Assembly: GCA_029582155.1 (NCBI GenBank)
Contig: CM055908.1
Location: 18,019,406-18,083,405 of the forward strand
DNA from: Panopea generosa
Taxonomy: Eukaryota > Mollusca > Bivalvia > Adapedonta > Hiatellidae
DNA: 64,000 bases
Direction of reading: 5' to 3'
Of the stretch, positions 24,901-32,937 are shown piece by piece (the first letter of the stretch is position 1; the number at the start of each line of letters is the position of its first letter). The position numbers and the translations under genes were made by a program. The notes under the pieces were generated by a model that made no database searches, was not told where the DNA came from, and saw only the letters and a program-made list of their open reading frames with translations.

Positions 24901-27900
24901 CAGGCATTTATAAAGGCACAGCTTGCCGGCATGTCAGAAAATTTATACGGCTGGTATACTTCTCTCAATGATCAGATCACTGAAGGGTTTTGGCAGTTTT
25001 CAAACGGACTGTACGACAGCTCCCTCGTGTAAGTTATCCCAAGAAAACCAATAAATCACAGACATCATATTGACATACTGGTTTTGATTCAAACCTAAAT
25101 TTGAAACACCACTTGTTAATGTTTCTTTAACTCCTGTAACCTTGAACATTTAAAAAAATATATTTTAACAAGATGCCGATTGGGACCCAAACAGTAAGTA
25201 GAAAAATGGTTCCAAGGTGTAGGAAACAATGAATTCAATATGTTTGTATGCTTCAGCCACTCCGTGTTGATTGATATGTCTCATTATCATTCGTCTCTCA
25301 TCGCTGATTCAAGTGGGAAAGTTATCAGTAACTTGCAGAGATGGGGTGTGCTCGAGTACTGGTTAACCTTTCAGGATCCCAGGAAACAGTGGTTAGGTGA
25401 ACTGATCGTCTGTTAGCCATCGATGGTATACAAATGACGCTTTATAAACAATCAATAAATCAACTACTTTTGCCTTCTGAAACCTGAATAGTTACAAGCA
25501 TAATCTAAGCTTATATGAGGCTTTAGCTTCAGAGAACTTTGTATGTGTTTTGTTCTTATCTTCATATAATCTCATGCAAATGATCCAAACCTGATGTGTC
25601 CTGGTACTTATAACTCAATAACTATCATTTGGACAAAACGAGAGTATAATACTAAGGTAATACAACTGTAATGTAAAAATAAAACTTCATAAAATTCAAT
25701 TTTAATTCCGTCAATAGAAAGCAAAGTCAAATTATAACATAAACATTATTTTATCAATTACCAAATACTTTTAATGTACCCAAGTATTAAATACTCGCAT
25801 TACAGATCCATGTGAATAATTAACACTGAATGAATCAAACCAAACTCAAGACAAGCAATGGTTTGTCCAACAGTGCAACATAATTATCTTTTCAATGACT
25901 AGAAATAAGAAAAATGTATAATTAAAAAAAAATTCCCAATATTTACCTAATGTTCAATACATTTCTTATGCACCGAATCGGATGTATATTTAAGTTATCG
26001 TCAAATTTCTCCCCTCAACCCCCACTTTATATGTATAAAAATAACAAACATACCTAACAGCCTATCAAAATATATGATAAGTCAGTCAGTTAAACTGCCG
26101 ACTTGTCTATTTTGGACCTGAATCATGTATCTAGGACATTCAATCAGATGGGGGAAGGGGCCCAATGCGTATGTCGCATATCTCGGGAAAAGGCCCTAAA
26201 TTGTAGGTTGGATCCGAATAAGTGATTGTCACAATTTGTATCCAAATATGAATTCTATTTAATAAACAACATTATATGTGTTTATATGACAATAAAATGT
26301 GTTTAAACTAATTAAGCTTTTTTTTAATATTCCGTATATCTCGGTATCCCGAACCACGCTACTCCAAATCTGACAATGTTTATTTTCATGAAAGTGGGCA
26401 GATGTGTCCCTCTAAATCTGCTACATATTTTATCGGTAAGATAACATTTTAGAGTTGTCTTGCACTGTTCCAATATTGTTTTAATCAGAGCTATTTAGAA
26501 TGTCGTTATGCATACACCAACCAGAAACATGCCTTAAGTTGAGAGTGGCAATTATTGAAATAGCGGTATCTTGCCATGGAGAGATTCAATCTAATGTTGA
26601 AGCAAATCTGTATACAGTTATCATGATATCTAATATTTCATAATATCTGTCATTCATGAATATCATCATTCTATATTATTGATATCAGTAATACATTTAT
26701 GTTACCTGTGCCAATAAATGCATATTCATTTATCAAACATTTATTCAATGATTATATGAAATTGATTTGATGAATCTCATAAACGTATTACTTATATTTT
26801 TGTTTACTGAATAAAAAATAAAATGGATTTAACCCTATATGATTAAATGATTTACTTTCAAGTAAAACTTACATATATAACAAAACACTCATGATAAACA
26901 AAGTACTTGAAAACACTGATAGCCGAGCTTAACCCTTTACTTCATATGGACACCTTTGGACACCTCTAATATAGACTCCTTTGGACACCTAATATAGAAG
27001 GCTTTTGAATTATTGGGTGAATTATGTTTAAATTAACTGACTGAGTGGAAAATAGTGCAGGAAGTGTTCAGATTGCTCGTCACGAGCAATCTGAACTCTT
27101 CCTGCACTGTTTTCAAACACCTTCTGTGATTGGTGCGGGAAAACGCGTATCTATGGAGTAAAGGGTTAAGTAAATATTTATACGCCAGCCTAATTTAGGT
27201 GATCTTATTGTAGCGTTTGGTTTATCTTATGGAACATTTTCAAATGACATAATGCAATGTCCATTATAGTTTTATTGTTTGAGTTGTTTCTGCAGGCTTA
27301 TATAAGAAAAACAAAAATGGAAAATCGTGGAATAAAAAGTAGTCCCCTTTGTGTATGATTATTTGGGTGGTGTTTACTGGTCTTCGCAGAGGTTTTAATG
27401 TTGGGCGTTCAACACACACAGTAAGAAGTTTTTATGATGGTGGCCATTCTCGAGAGGTTACCATTTGAATGAGATGAATGGTAGAAAAAAAAACATCCAT
27501 GTAGAATAGAAAAAGTTTATCGAATGTAGCAAAATTTCATAAAGAGACGAGACTCCTTCGTGAAATTTTGATTCCTTGGGGGAGATTTTTTTTTCTGACC
27601 AAAATGGATACTCATATATACGATGAGTGCTGGTTCTACCCAGGAAGACTTTAAGTACGTATTGTCAACGTTGTTATAACATTTTAACAATCGAGGTAAA
27701 AATAAATTAAAATCAAGTTGGCAAAGTGGACCAAGTGTGTGTGGGTTAAACCTTTCTAGTCTACATAATAAATCAGTAAAAGTGAAGAAATGAAATAAAT
27801 TCGCTATGTCCATATCCACACAAGTATCATTCTACATACTTGGTAAGTTGTGGTGGGTTATAAAAAATGTAAAATGAACACATTTTCGTGTATCTCACTG

Positions 27901-29081
27901 ACTTTTGAATCTAATTGATTAAATAACTAGCAACATATATTATATGTGCTTGACAGATATTTTTTTTAAATCAGAAACACAAAACGGATGGCTTATATTC
28001 CCCATAAAAAAACATTAATGCAAAAAATAAAAAAAAACTCTTTTGTCTTTCACAATACTGTCTGAGACACACTGGCACAATTTATGTTGTTACAAAACAC
28101 AGTCAAACCGCCAACCGCGACATAAGTTTATATGCAAGGTCGTGTCAAGAATGGATTTAAGAACAAATACACATAGGGTCATAACATGCACCACTGAAGC
28201 AATGATTTGCTGATAATAATTAGTTATTTCTTCTATTGTTTTATTTCGATTACACAGTTTCAATTATGAGTTCAACTCAGTCTTTAATCCAATAATTGGT
28301 ACAGTGTTGCTCAAAACAGTTGATTACCAAAGAAAATATCAGTAAACCTTTCAGCAGACATTGTGATAACTTTGATGATAAAAAAGTATGCTGATACTGC
28401 AAATGCTTGGGCATACATTACTTTCTTTTCTTCAGTTCTTTATTGTGAGACTTTGATGAACATGGGAGTTAACTTTGGTATATTTTGTGCATATTTTGTT
28501 TTTGATATTGCAGAGACTGGCGCGGCGAACCAAGTACAAAGCCGAACGACGACTGTGGTATGCTAATTTGGAGCGGTTCTTACCATGAGAGGGATTGTTC
28601 TGGGAAAATCGGTTATATCTGCGAAAGACTAGCGACGGGAGTGACAGGAGGTGACATTATTTTATATAAAAGCGTGATGAAGACTACTATAGCACATAGA
28701 TAACGGTGCAGGGATGTTACATATTTTAACTTAGTATAATACTACTGTATATTCGCCGCTAGGTGTCGCAAGAACCAGTATGCTTACGGCGTAAAGTAGA
28801 GTTATCGAACATCAAAAGTTTTCCAACAAATGATTGTATATCCATTATCTGGATATGTTGAAACGTATACTTGCATAGTATGATTTATTACAACTATGTA
28901 TCATAATGTTTTACAGATAATTTTAATGATTCTTTATCTTATGTTTGATGATCCGTTTCCATGGATGCTGTGACTTATCTTATTATCATCTCTGTTTATT
29001 GCAGGTGCGATGAAAATCAGTAACGTTTACGGAAGTTTCCTTTCACTTTGCTCAATGGTGGCTGTTCTACTGATGAAATAG
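3864..29081 (+). CDS. Four-CTLD C-type lectin-like protein, 14 exons (whole gene span)
   Basis: Joined coding sequence: 3864-3906, 8697-8869, 9234-9376, 9640-9761, 11157-11320, 13161-13282, 14538-14668, 15678-15835, 19161-19285, 19644-19771, 22680-22852, 24904-25028, 28514-28650, 29005-29081. It is 1,821 nt, giving 606 residues and TAG with no internal stop. Layout: signal peptide (about residues 1-21), CTLD1 (27-158), CTLD2 (164-296), CTLD3 (308-433), CTLD4 (438-575) and a hydrophobic tail (593-605). Each CTLD shows the family Cys pattern, an early GW/PW..Y..CY segment, a WTG/WIG-type core and a final IC. CTLD3 alone has EPN plus ED and ND, the calcium-dependent sugar-binding set. NXS/T sites occur in all four domains. 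The family acts outside the cell in glycan or pathogen recognition; the ligand here is unknown. The transcription start is not identified. A longer or alternatively spliced transcript cannot be excluded. Confidence 0.9.
4640..4722 (+). mobile_element. Possible tRNA-derived SINE head
   Basis: CTGCCTC.. then AAGGTTCGAATCC at 4709-4721 is a good Pol III B box, but the A-box part is degenerate. Probably an old SINE fragment. Confidence 0.35.
4821..5060 (+). mobile_element. tRNA-derived SINE
   Basis: A tRNA-like head (GGGAGCGG... GTCCAGCGGTTAAGG ... GGTTCCATCCCCCGCTCC) has self-complementary ends like an acceptor stem. A body follows with TTCGGATGAGAA and a GGGACGCTACAATAGGG segment, as in many marine SINE-type repeats. 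The family was not identified. Confidence 0.55.
5149..5350 (+). mobile_element. tRNA-derived SINE, family 1
   Basis: The head carries A box TTCAGTGGTAGAG and B box GGATTCGATCT. The body carries TCCTTGAGCAAGACAC, TTAGTACTGGTTCTAACC and GGAAGACTTCGAGCGTG, and the tail ends CAATCGAAGTAAAATAAATA. The same order is found at 34594, 39898 (minus), 49500 (minus) and 53277, defining a family. Confidence 0.8.
8697..8869 (+). CDS. Exon 2: CTLD1, N-terminal third
   Basis: The acceptor is TTCTTTTAG and the donor TTG|GTACGG. It encodes residues 15-72: the end of the signal peptide, then GCDPGWLAYNNNCY, the usual CTLD opening with its first disulphide cysteines, then a W..A...C helix segment. Phases 1 to 0. 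The frame remains open into the intron for about 90 nt, but homology stops at the donor. Confidence 0.88.
9234..9376 (+). CDS. Exon 3: CTLD1, core strand
   Basis: The acceptor is TTTACCAG and the donor GTAAGT. It encodes residues 73-119, starting AWLKTVLP and containing GYWTGLND, the WIG/WTG motif of CTLDs. FANMS carries an N-glycosylation sequon. Phases 0 to 2. The first residues (AWL) match those opening exon 9 of CTLD3. Confidence 0.9.
9640..9761 (+). CDS. Exon 4: CTLD1, C-terminal third
   Basis: The acceptor is TATTTTAAG and the donor GTAAGT. It encodes residues 120-160, ending FICNQNS. The position of EPN/QPD reads QSPAND, and the ED and WND calcium ligands read SN and LAD, so CTLD1 probably does not bind sugar in the classical calcium-dependent way. 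Phases 2 to 1. Confidence 0.9.
9762..11156 (+). other. Intron 4, separating CTLD1 and CTLD2
   Basis: GTAAGT...TTTACAG. Apart from the MITE at 10402-10575, only AT-rich sequence was seen. Confidence 0.7.
10402..10575. mobile_element. TA-flanked MITE
   Basis: The termini TACAGTTAAACCTGTGTAAG and its inverted partner CTTAAGACAGGTTTGACTGTA lie 174 bp apart in intron 4, with AAGCAGCCAC/GGCTGCTTAAG inside. TA ends suggest mobilisation by a Tc1/mariner-type transposase. A partial copy lies at 50606-50670. Confidence 0.7.
11157..11320 (+). CDS. Exon 5: CTLD2, N-terminal third
   Basis: The acceptor is TTTACAG and the donor CTG|GTAATA. It encodes residues 160-215 with GCLMGWLPTDTNCYW and W..A..WC, then TLLIIDDQNDL. 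Two sequons are visible (NTS, NAT). Phases 1 to 0, as in exon 2. Confidence 0.9.
11321..13160 (+). other. Intron 5, inside CTLD2
   Basis: GTAATA...ACCAG, 1.84 kb, AT-rich. No repeat or gene was recognised. Confidence 0.7.
13161..13282 (+). CDS. Exon 6: CTLD2, core strand
   Basis: The acceptor is AATAACCAG, with a pyrimidine-poor tract, and the donor GTATGT. It encodes residues 216-255 including THWIGYTYKNNAWGW, the WIG core. Phases 0 to 2. The frame is open upstream of the acceptor, but that extension has no CTLD similarity. Confidence 0.85.
13797..14516 (+). repeat. Intron 6 tandem array, 55/56-bp monomer, about 13 units
   Basis: The CCACTG phase marker recurs at 14021, 14076, 14132, 14187, 14243, 14298, 14353, 14408 and 14464. 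Alternate monomers carry GGAATATAGCAAGG and GGAATTTGGCAAGG, making a dimer of about 111 bp. The last unit runs into the exon 7 acceptor, and the first unit resembles that acceptor plus the start of the exon. Confidence 0.9.
14538..14668 (+). CDS. Exon 7: CTLD2, C-terminal third
   Basis: The acceptor is AATTTACAG and the donor GTAAGT. It encodes residues 256-299, including IQWQTEPDNL, ENC and KYICKK. EPN is EPD here and the ND position reads NTRD, so the calcium site is only partly kept. Phases 2 to 1. The sequence around its acceptor resembles the upstream intron 6 tandem repeat. Confidence 0.9.
15060..15480 (+). repeat. Intron 7 tandem array, about 95-bp monomer
   Basis: CCAAGACCGTGA-type markers occur at 15120, 15202, 15297 and 15392. 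Each unit has AGGCTGTC.TAAACCAGG, AGCTCTCCAGTG and ATTTCGCT.CTGAG. Four to five diverged units end about 200 nt before exon 8. Confidence 0.85.
15678..15835 (+). CDS. Exon 8: CTLD3, N-terminal third
   Basis: The acceptor is AATAAAG behind a pyrimidine-rich stretch; the donor is CAG|GTAAGT. It encodes residues 300-352 with VGCGPWLRAGRFCYNF and W.DAR..C, ending VDSFDKQ. Phases 1 to 0. The exact acceptor was chosen because it restores the phase (T|AT) and keeps the cysteine at the normal distance; this is the least certain junction. Confidence 0.8.
16018..16432 (+). repeat. Dispersed repeat, copy 1 (intron 8)
   Basis: It shares GTTCTATATAAGATAAGGT, GTGCAGTGACACC, ACCAGTGATGT, AGTATAT...ATGCCA and CTGCAGCA-like blocks, in order, with 30675-31075. 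No coding capacity; the class is unknown. Confidence 0.7.
16433..18190 (+). repeat. Decayed satellite array in intron 8, headed by CGTCCGTCGTC
   Basis: It begins with a CGTCGTCCGTCGTC tract near 16469. Diverged units of about 260-310 bp follow, marked by ACCGGTCAGTCAAAT.TGTTC at about 16803, 17067 and 17378 and more weakly at 17700. Blocks CATAAGGGG and TACATAGGAATACT recur. The same family appears inverted at 46070-46860. Confidence 0.7.
18495..18705 (+). repeat. Possible dispersed repeat
   Basis: GC-rich for the region, from ACAAGAGTTGTCAGATGACAA to CAATAGCTCTCGTAGACG. It looks like a bivalve-type interspersed repeat, but no second copy is in the window. Confidence 0.3.
19161..19285 (+). 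CDS. Exon 9: CTLD3, core strand
   Basis: The acceptor is TTTATTCTAG and the donor GTAAGT. It encodes residues 353-393, opening AWLSQQL and containing LYWTGLND, very close to exon 3. NKT is a sequon. Phases 0 to 2. Confidence 0.9.
19644..19771 (+). CDS. Exon 10: CTLD3, C-terminal third with EPN motif
   Basis: The acceptor is TTGTTTTAG and the donor G|GTAGGT. It encodes residues 394-436. E399-P400-N401 is the motif linked in this family to mannose/GlcNAc-type binding; E407-D408 before C409 and Y418-N419-D420 before C423 complete the expected calcium site 2 set. It ends AAAICELDNK. Phases 2 to 1. Confidence 0.92.
20853..21204 (+). repeat. 176-bp tandem duplication in intron 10
   Basis: ATATAGGCTAAATAT starts at 20853 and again at 21029. 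The intervening 176 bp, ending TTAGGACCACACTGA, is repeated almost without change. CATATGCCATAT motifs surround it (20810-20890, 21310-21330). Confidence 0.9.
21376..21412. repeat. (CA)n microsatellite
   Basis: An impure ACACAC run in intron 10. Confidence 0.9.
22131..22155. repeat. Short palindrome
   Basis: ATAGTTCTACAT followed at once by ATGTAGAACTAT, a hairpin of about 12-bp stem in intron 10. It may be an element end or chance in AT-rich DNA. Confidence 0.6.
22680..22852 (+). CDS. Exon 11: CTLD4, N-terminal third
   Basis: The acceptor is CATTTCCAG and the donor AAG|GTAACT. It encodes residues 437-494 with PCAAGWQAYGGNCYLF, a sequon NAS, and IGALLSVNDAKEK. It is more GC-rich than its surroundings, like the other exons. 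Phases 1 to 0. Confidence 0.9.
23405..24817 (-). repeat. 44-bp minisatellite, 31 units, made from half a tRNA-derived SINE head
   Basis: CATTAGACAACAGC recurs every 44 bp from 23447 to 24811, exactly 31 periods. On the minus strand each unit contains TGGCCGAGTGGTTAAGG, the A box of a type II (Ser/Leu-like) tRNA. The flank at 23405-23446 continues into the rest of a tRNA-like head, with a degenerate B-box region. Variants: CAGTACC in units 7, 16 and 25 (counting from 0); CGGACACC followed by ATTAGATA in units 13-14 and 18-19. Confidence 0.93.
24904..25028 (+). CDS. Exon 12: CTLD4, core strand
   Basis: The acceptor is TTTTTTGTTGCAG and the donor GTAAGT. It encodes residues 495-535, with YGWYTSLND in the WIG position and FWQFSNG. 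Phases 0 to 2. It begins about 90 nt after a 31-unit minisatellite. Confidence 0.9.
26929..27169. mobile_element. TTAA-flanked MITE, copy 1
   Basis: It starts TTAACCCTTTACTTCATA and ends with the inverse TATGGAGTAAAGGGTTAA. A near-perfect internal hairpin (GTGCAGGAAG...CTTCCTGCAC, centre near 27083) lies inside. Copy 2 is at 36490-36719. TTAA boundaries point to a piggyBac-type mobiliser; no transposase is present. Confidence 0.85.
27617..27720 (+). mobile_element. SINE family 1, 3' fragment
   Basis: GAGTGCTGGTTCTACCCAGGA, GAAGACTTTAAG and CAATCGAGGTAAAAATAAAT match the body and tail of the SINE at 5149-5350. The tRNA head is missing (5' truncated). Confidence 0.6.
28514..28650 (+). CDS. Exon 13: CTLD4, C-terminal third
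   Basis: The acceptor is GATATTGCAG and the donor GAG|GTGACA, a weaker donor. It encodes residues 536-581: VDWRGEPS, DDC, YHERDC and GYICERLATGVTG. EPN is EPS and ND is HE, so calcium binding is doubtful. Phases 2 to 1. Confidence 0.88.
29005..29081 (+). CDS. Exon 14: hydrophobic C-terminus and stop
   Basis: The acceptor is TTTATTGCAG. Phase 1 joins as G|GT. It encodes 25 residues: a small-residue start (GAMKISN), a spacer, then the hydrophobic segment FLSLCSMVAVLLM and a final Lys before TAG. Having no cytoplasmic tail, this looks like a GPI-anchor signal; a very short transmembrane tail is the alternative. Confidence 0.85.
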
Positions 29082-29436
29082 GATATATACAAAGGACAAA
29101 TTTTTCTCTCGGCCAACAATGCACTTTTTAGTATTGTTTTTTTACGCGATATTTGTGCAATGCGCATATGTAAAACAAGTGTTAAATGTTAAAATCAGTC
29201 AACACAACCCATAGAACACAACAAAATACTATAATACTGCATGATAAATAGCGTGACCTTATAACACATTATGGAATTTGGATCAAACATGTATATAACA
29301 GGCCATCTACCATGTTACATGTCGATCATATTGAAAATACTCACTATTGACTATATGGTTTTAGACTCGGCTTACCATGCATGATTAAAACGTATATTTG
29401 ATTTTCACGAAACAGCAAACTTTTTGTTGTATGTGC

Positions 29437-29494
29437 AATAAATGTAATATTAAATGTGCCAATAACTGTATATATGAAATAAAACTGAAATAAA
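29437..29494 (+). promoter_or_regulatory. Cluster of polyadenylation signals
   Basis: AATAAA occurs at 29437-29442, 29478-29483 and 29489-29494, about 360-410 nt after the lectin stop codon. This suggests a 3' UTR of about 0.4 kb. Actual cleavage sites are not visible. Confidence 0.6.
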
Positions 29495-29499
29495 TCTTG

Positions 29500-30120
29500 T
29501 CAAGTTATATGTTAATTATGTAGATATGTTTACTTACTTTAAGCTATATGTAAATAATTCTGATTATATAAAATCAATTAAAGGAGCTATTGTGCTGTGA
29601 CGGTTAATTATATATGTCAGTGTGACCGCATGTAACCAATTAAATATACAAATCACGTTATCAAATAATATTGTGAGGCGTGGGGTAATGTATTCATTAT
29701 ATTTCAATGGATAATAACCCTTATGATTGCGTAACATCAAACACGGTATCTCAAAGAATCTGTATCATTTCATATTTTTGGTTTTTATACCAAGCGGATA
29801 TGAAAAAAAGTTTTTCATAAGCAATATAAAAATGTACTTACAGTAATTAGTTGTATCACAATGTACTCATATAGTTTATATTACAATAGTTTTCAATTTT
29901 ATTTTAAATTTTCTGACTAAGACATATATTGCTTCCGAGATCCAGTTTCATAAACAATATAGAAATGTACTCGTACTAATTTGCAATCGCAGCAAAGGTC
30001 TAGTGGTAGAATTGATTCATTTCTATATACATACGCAGGCTCCACATTAAATACACAGAAACAATTAGTGGGGCAGACATCCAAGTAACTCTGGGTAGAA
30101 TATCCGTTCCTCCTCAATTA
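29500..30120. other. AT-rich stretch after the lectin gene
   Basis: No gene or recognised repeat was seen. Confidence 0.5.
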
Positions 30121-30140
30121 ATCTTTTTTGTATCAATCTG

Positions 30141-30220
30141 GGAGTGAATCACCGACCATCGCGGTGAGATGTAAGTGATCATGAGACGGCGCCTTGGACC
30201 ATTCAAACGCCGAGGACCAT
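30141..30220 (-). mobile_element. tRNA-like SINE head (Ser/Leu type), degraded
   Basis: The reverse complement reads GGTCCTCGGCGTTTGAATGG ... CACCGCGATGGTCGGTGATT, parallel to 50979-51060 and to the flank of the 44-bp minisatellite. The A box is mutated. Confidence 0.45.
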
Positions 30221-30674
30221 ACACAAGTACAAATTCAACAACAAATCCAAGAGAATAAGATTTTAAAAAGTAAGTCAAGTATTATGTAAAGAAACGGTAA
30301 AGCAATAAATCAAATCATGAATAATTTAAATGTCAACTCAAACTGACAATGAGTCAATACGTGGTGGTAGACATTTTGTAAACGTGGGGTGGTTATTTCT
30401 ATATATATCTATGTCAATAACAGCGTGGATGACTGTATACACCTATAAATAGTTGCACTTTCCGCGTATCTGTGTCAGGTACCTTGTTATTTCTTTATTA
30501 ATAAATGTTAAGGAAACAATATACTTGCTGATTACGGTGAGCGCCAGTGGGATTAAGAAAAAAGTGATTTTGCAGGTAATTATGTACTTCGATCATTTCC
30601 CGAGCGTTCCTGACGACTGTTTTTGTTTGGGGCATTAAACCACGTTGGTGAAGATTTGTTTTCAAAATACTTTA

Positions 30675-31075
30675 AGGTCTCACTACACGTTAAATTTTGT
30701 TCTTTGTTCTATATAAAATAAGGTCTAGGATTTCAATGGTAAAAAAAGAATTCCACATTGAATTTTTTTAAAGTATTTTTTTCAAAGCAGGAATGCATAT
30801 CAACATATAATTGCACAATAACTGGTAAGCTGACCACCTTGGTTTTTTTAAAGAGGGTGCAGTGACACCCTGAGATTTTTTAAAAAAATAAGTACTCAAA
30901 TGCTCATAAATACATGCACTGTGAAGTGTTGAAATCCTATAAAAGTCTCTTTTTTAACACCAGTGATGTCTTATTGCAGTATATGCTATGCCAACGTTTG
31001 CTCTACTCATCTGCAGCAAGAAATCACAAACCCTTTGAATCATTTTAAAAAATATTTCATAACCAAAGTACATAG
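30675..31075 (+). repeat. Dispersed repeat, copy 2
   Basis: Collinear with 16018-16432 over about 400 bp: GTTCTATATAAAATAAGGT, GTGCAGTGACACC, ACACCAGTGATGT, TGCAGTATAT. AT-rich and non-coding. Confidence 0.7.
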
Positions 31076-31269
31076 GCCTTTTTTTAATCGTAAGAATCAT
31101 GTTACCGTGGGGAAAAAGGGTCATAACTGTGTATTGAGACGTAAAGCACGTTAATTCAATTGGATGATATTTTAAAGTACGTTAATGACTGAATTTTGTT
31201 GATTTCTAAGAGTAACCAACTCACTTGAATGACTTTAAATGTATATTGGTTTTGTATAATTGATACTTA

Positions 31270-32050
31270 ATTCAATTCAATATCCTTATTCACCAAGTAC
31301 ATAGGATAAATGGTATCAAGAGGTTATACATAACTCATAGTGCCTACAAATTGTACAAGCAACACCAAACACCATTCAAATAAGTATATTCAGTCATCAG
31401 AAATTACGTTTTTTGTAGCCGCCCCCCCCCCCACCTCCCCCACCCCCACACACACCACCACCACGTCCGCCACCAGGTTCAAACCGTGAGACCCAGAGGT
31501 CATTAAATCCACACTGTTCATACCATGATGTCAGCAACAACAAATCACACCAAAAAAACATTCAGTCATACGAAATAACGTTTTTATTTGTCATGTTCTC
31601 TTATATATATTTAGTAAAGTAGGCCCATAACCAAGGCCAAACCGTGAGACCCAAGGGTATGGAATTCACAAATTTTATAAATGACCCATATGCGTTCATA
31701 ATCATGCTCACCATTTGTTTCCCAGTGCTTCTTATAGTAAGAAGAAAATTGTCAAAGTTTACCTTGGATTTGACTGGTTTGGACATGCCCCCAAGGCCCC
31801 ATGGGGGTAGGGACCATGCAATTCACAATTTTGATTCACCCTTAGGTACCAAAGCTGCATATAACATGTCATTACGATTGAAATTACGGTTTTTGAGAAA
31901 ATGTCAATTGTTTATGGACGCACAGCGACGGACAAAAGGTGACGTAAAATGAATGTAAAGTGGTCAATATATGCTCGTTACATGCTTACCGGGAACATTA
32001 TAAATGACGGACGGACGGGCGGACAGACGCGTGGTCGTTCGGGCAGGCGG
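31270..32050 (+). repeat. Dispersed repeat block with C-run and ACGG tract
   Basis: AACCGTGAGACCCA occurs near 31484 and 31641, and TACGAAATAACG/CAGAAATTACG are repeated, so the block is partly duplicated. It has a CCCCCCCCCC run near 31424 and ends in GACGGACGGACGGGCGGAC at about 32005. No gene was seen. Confidence 0.5.
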
Positions 32051-32937
32051 GCGGCAGGTACGCAGTTAGACGGGCAAACATACGGAAATCACTAAAATAA
32101 GTATCCCTCAGAAGGAGTGACGAGATATAAACAAATACTGTGAAATCATTAATTTTCGTTGGGTACTAATTTTCGTGGATTTCGTGGGGAGCCTAGGCAA
32201 CGAAATCAAATACCCACGAACTTAGTTTACGCTATGTAATGTTGTCAACATATCAATTACCTCTGTGTTCATATGCCTACGTGCATGCATTGTGGTAAAC
32301 AATCCATCCTTTATTTTATATATTTTCTTTCGTCATATCGCATCACTATTTACATTGATACTTTTGTCAACAGTGTAAGATTTTTATACTCATATCGTCT
32401 TTAATTCTACGTCCATTCGTATGGAAGGGTATCACCGCCATAACTCTAAGTTTGCAGTTTGTCGTTTGTTCTTTGTGCAATTGGTGTAAATGTTTCTGTC
32501 TTCTTAGTTCTTTGGTGGAAATGAAATATTTCACCTTTGTAACTTCGCTATTTGTCTATCCTACTATATCCTATCATTGTAAAAGTTACATACTTCCTGT
32601 AAAATATAATGTGTTCAGCATAATCACGTGTTTCAAAAGGATTCGAATTACAAATGTTAAACTACGCAGTAAGCATGTTGTACAACGCACTTAGGCATAA
32701 TGTAACAATGCGAAATACACAGTTTGCATTGTCAATTATGACGACAGGTGCCGCTTGAGGCATATGAAAGAATAACGACTGGTCGCCTAATCGTCGTTGC
32801 TTTGTTTTCATCGTTGGTGATATGGAACATATGGTCAGCTACCACCATTGAGAGGAGCTCTCTGATCGGCTGAAAAAAGTATAGGGATATTCAGGGTGTA
32901 TATTTTTATAGTAAGCGGGGGTGGCATATAGTAATCG

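Larger units (their letters stand above)
25029..28513 (+). other. Intron 12, inside CTLD4
   Basis: GTAAGT...TTGCAG, 3.5 kb. It contains a TTAA MITE (26929-27169) and a SINE fragment (27617-27720). The stretch 25250-25430 is more GC-balanced and may be an old dispersed repeat; the rest is featureless. Confidence 0.7.

Noticed and set aside
31644..31952. 102-residue plus-strand frame
   Set aside because: It lies in a dispersed repeat block with no recognised domain.
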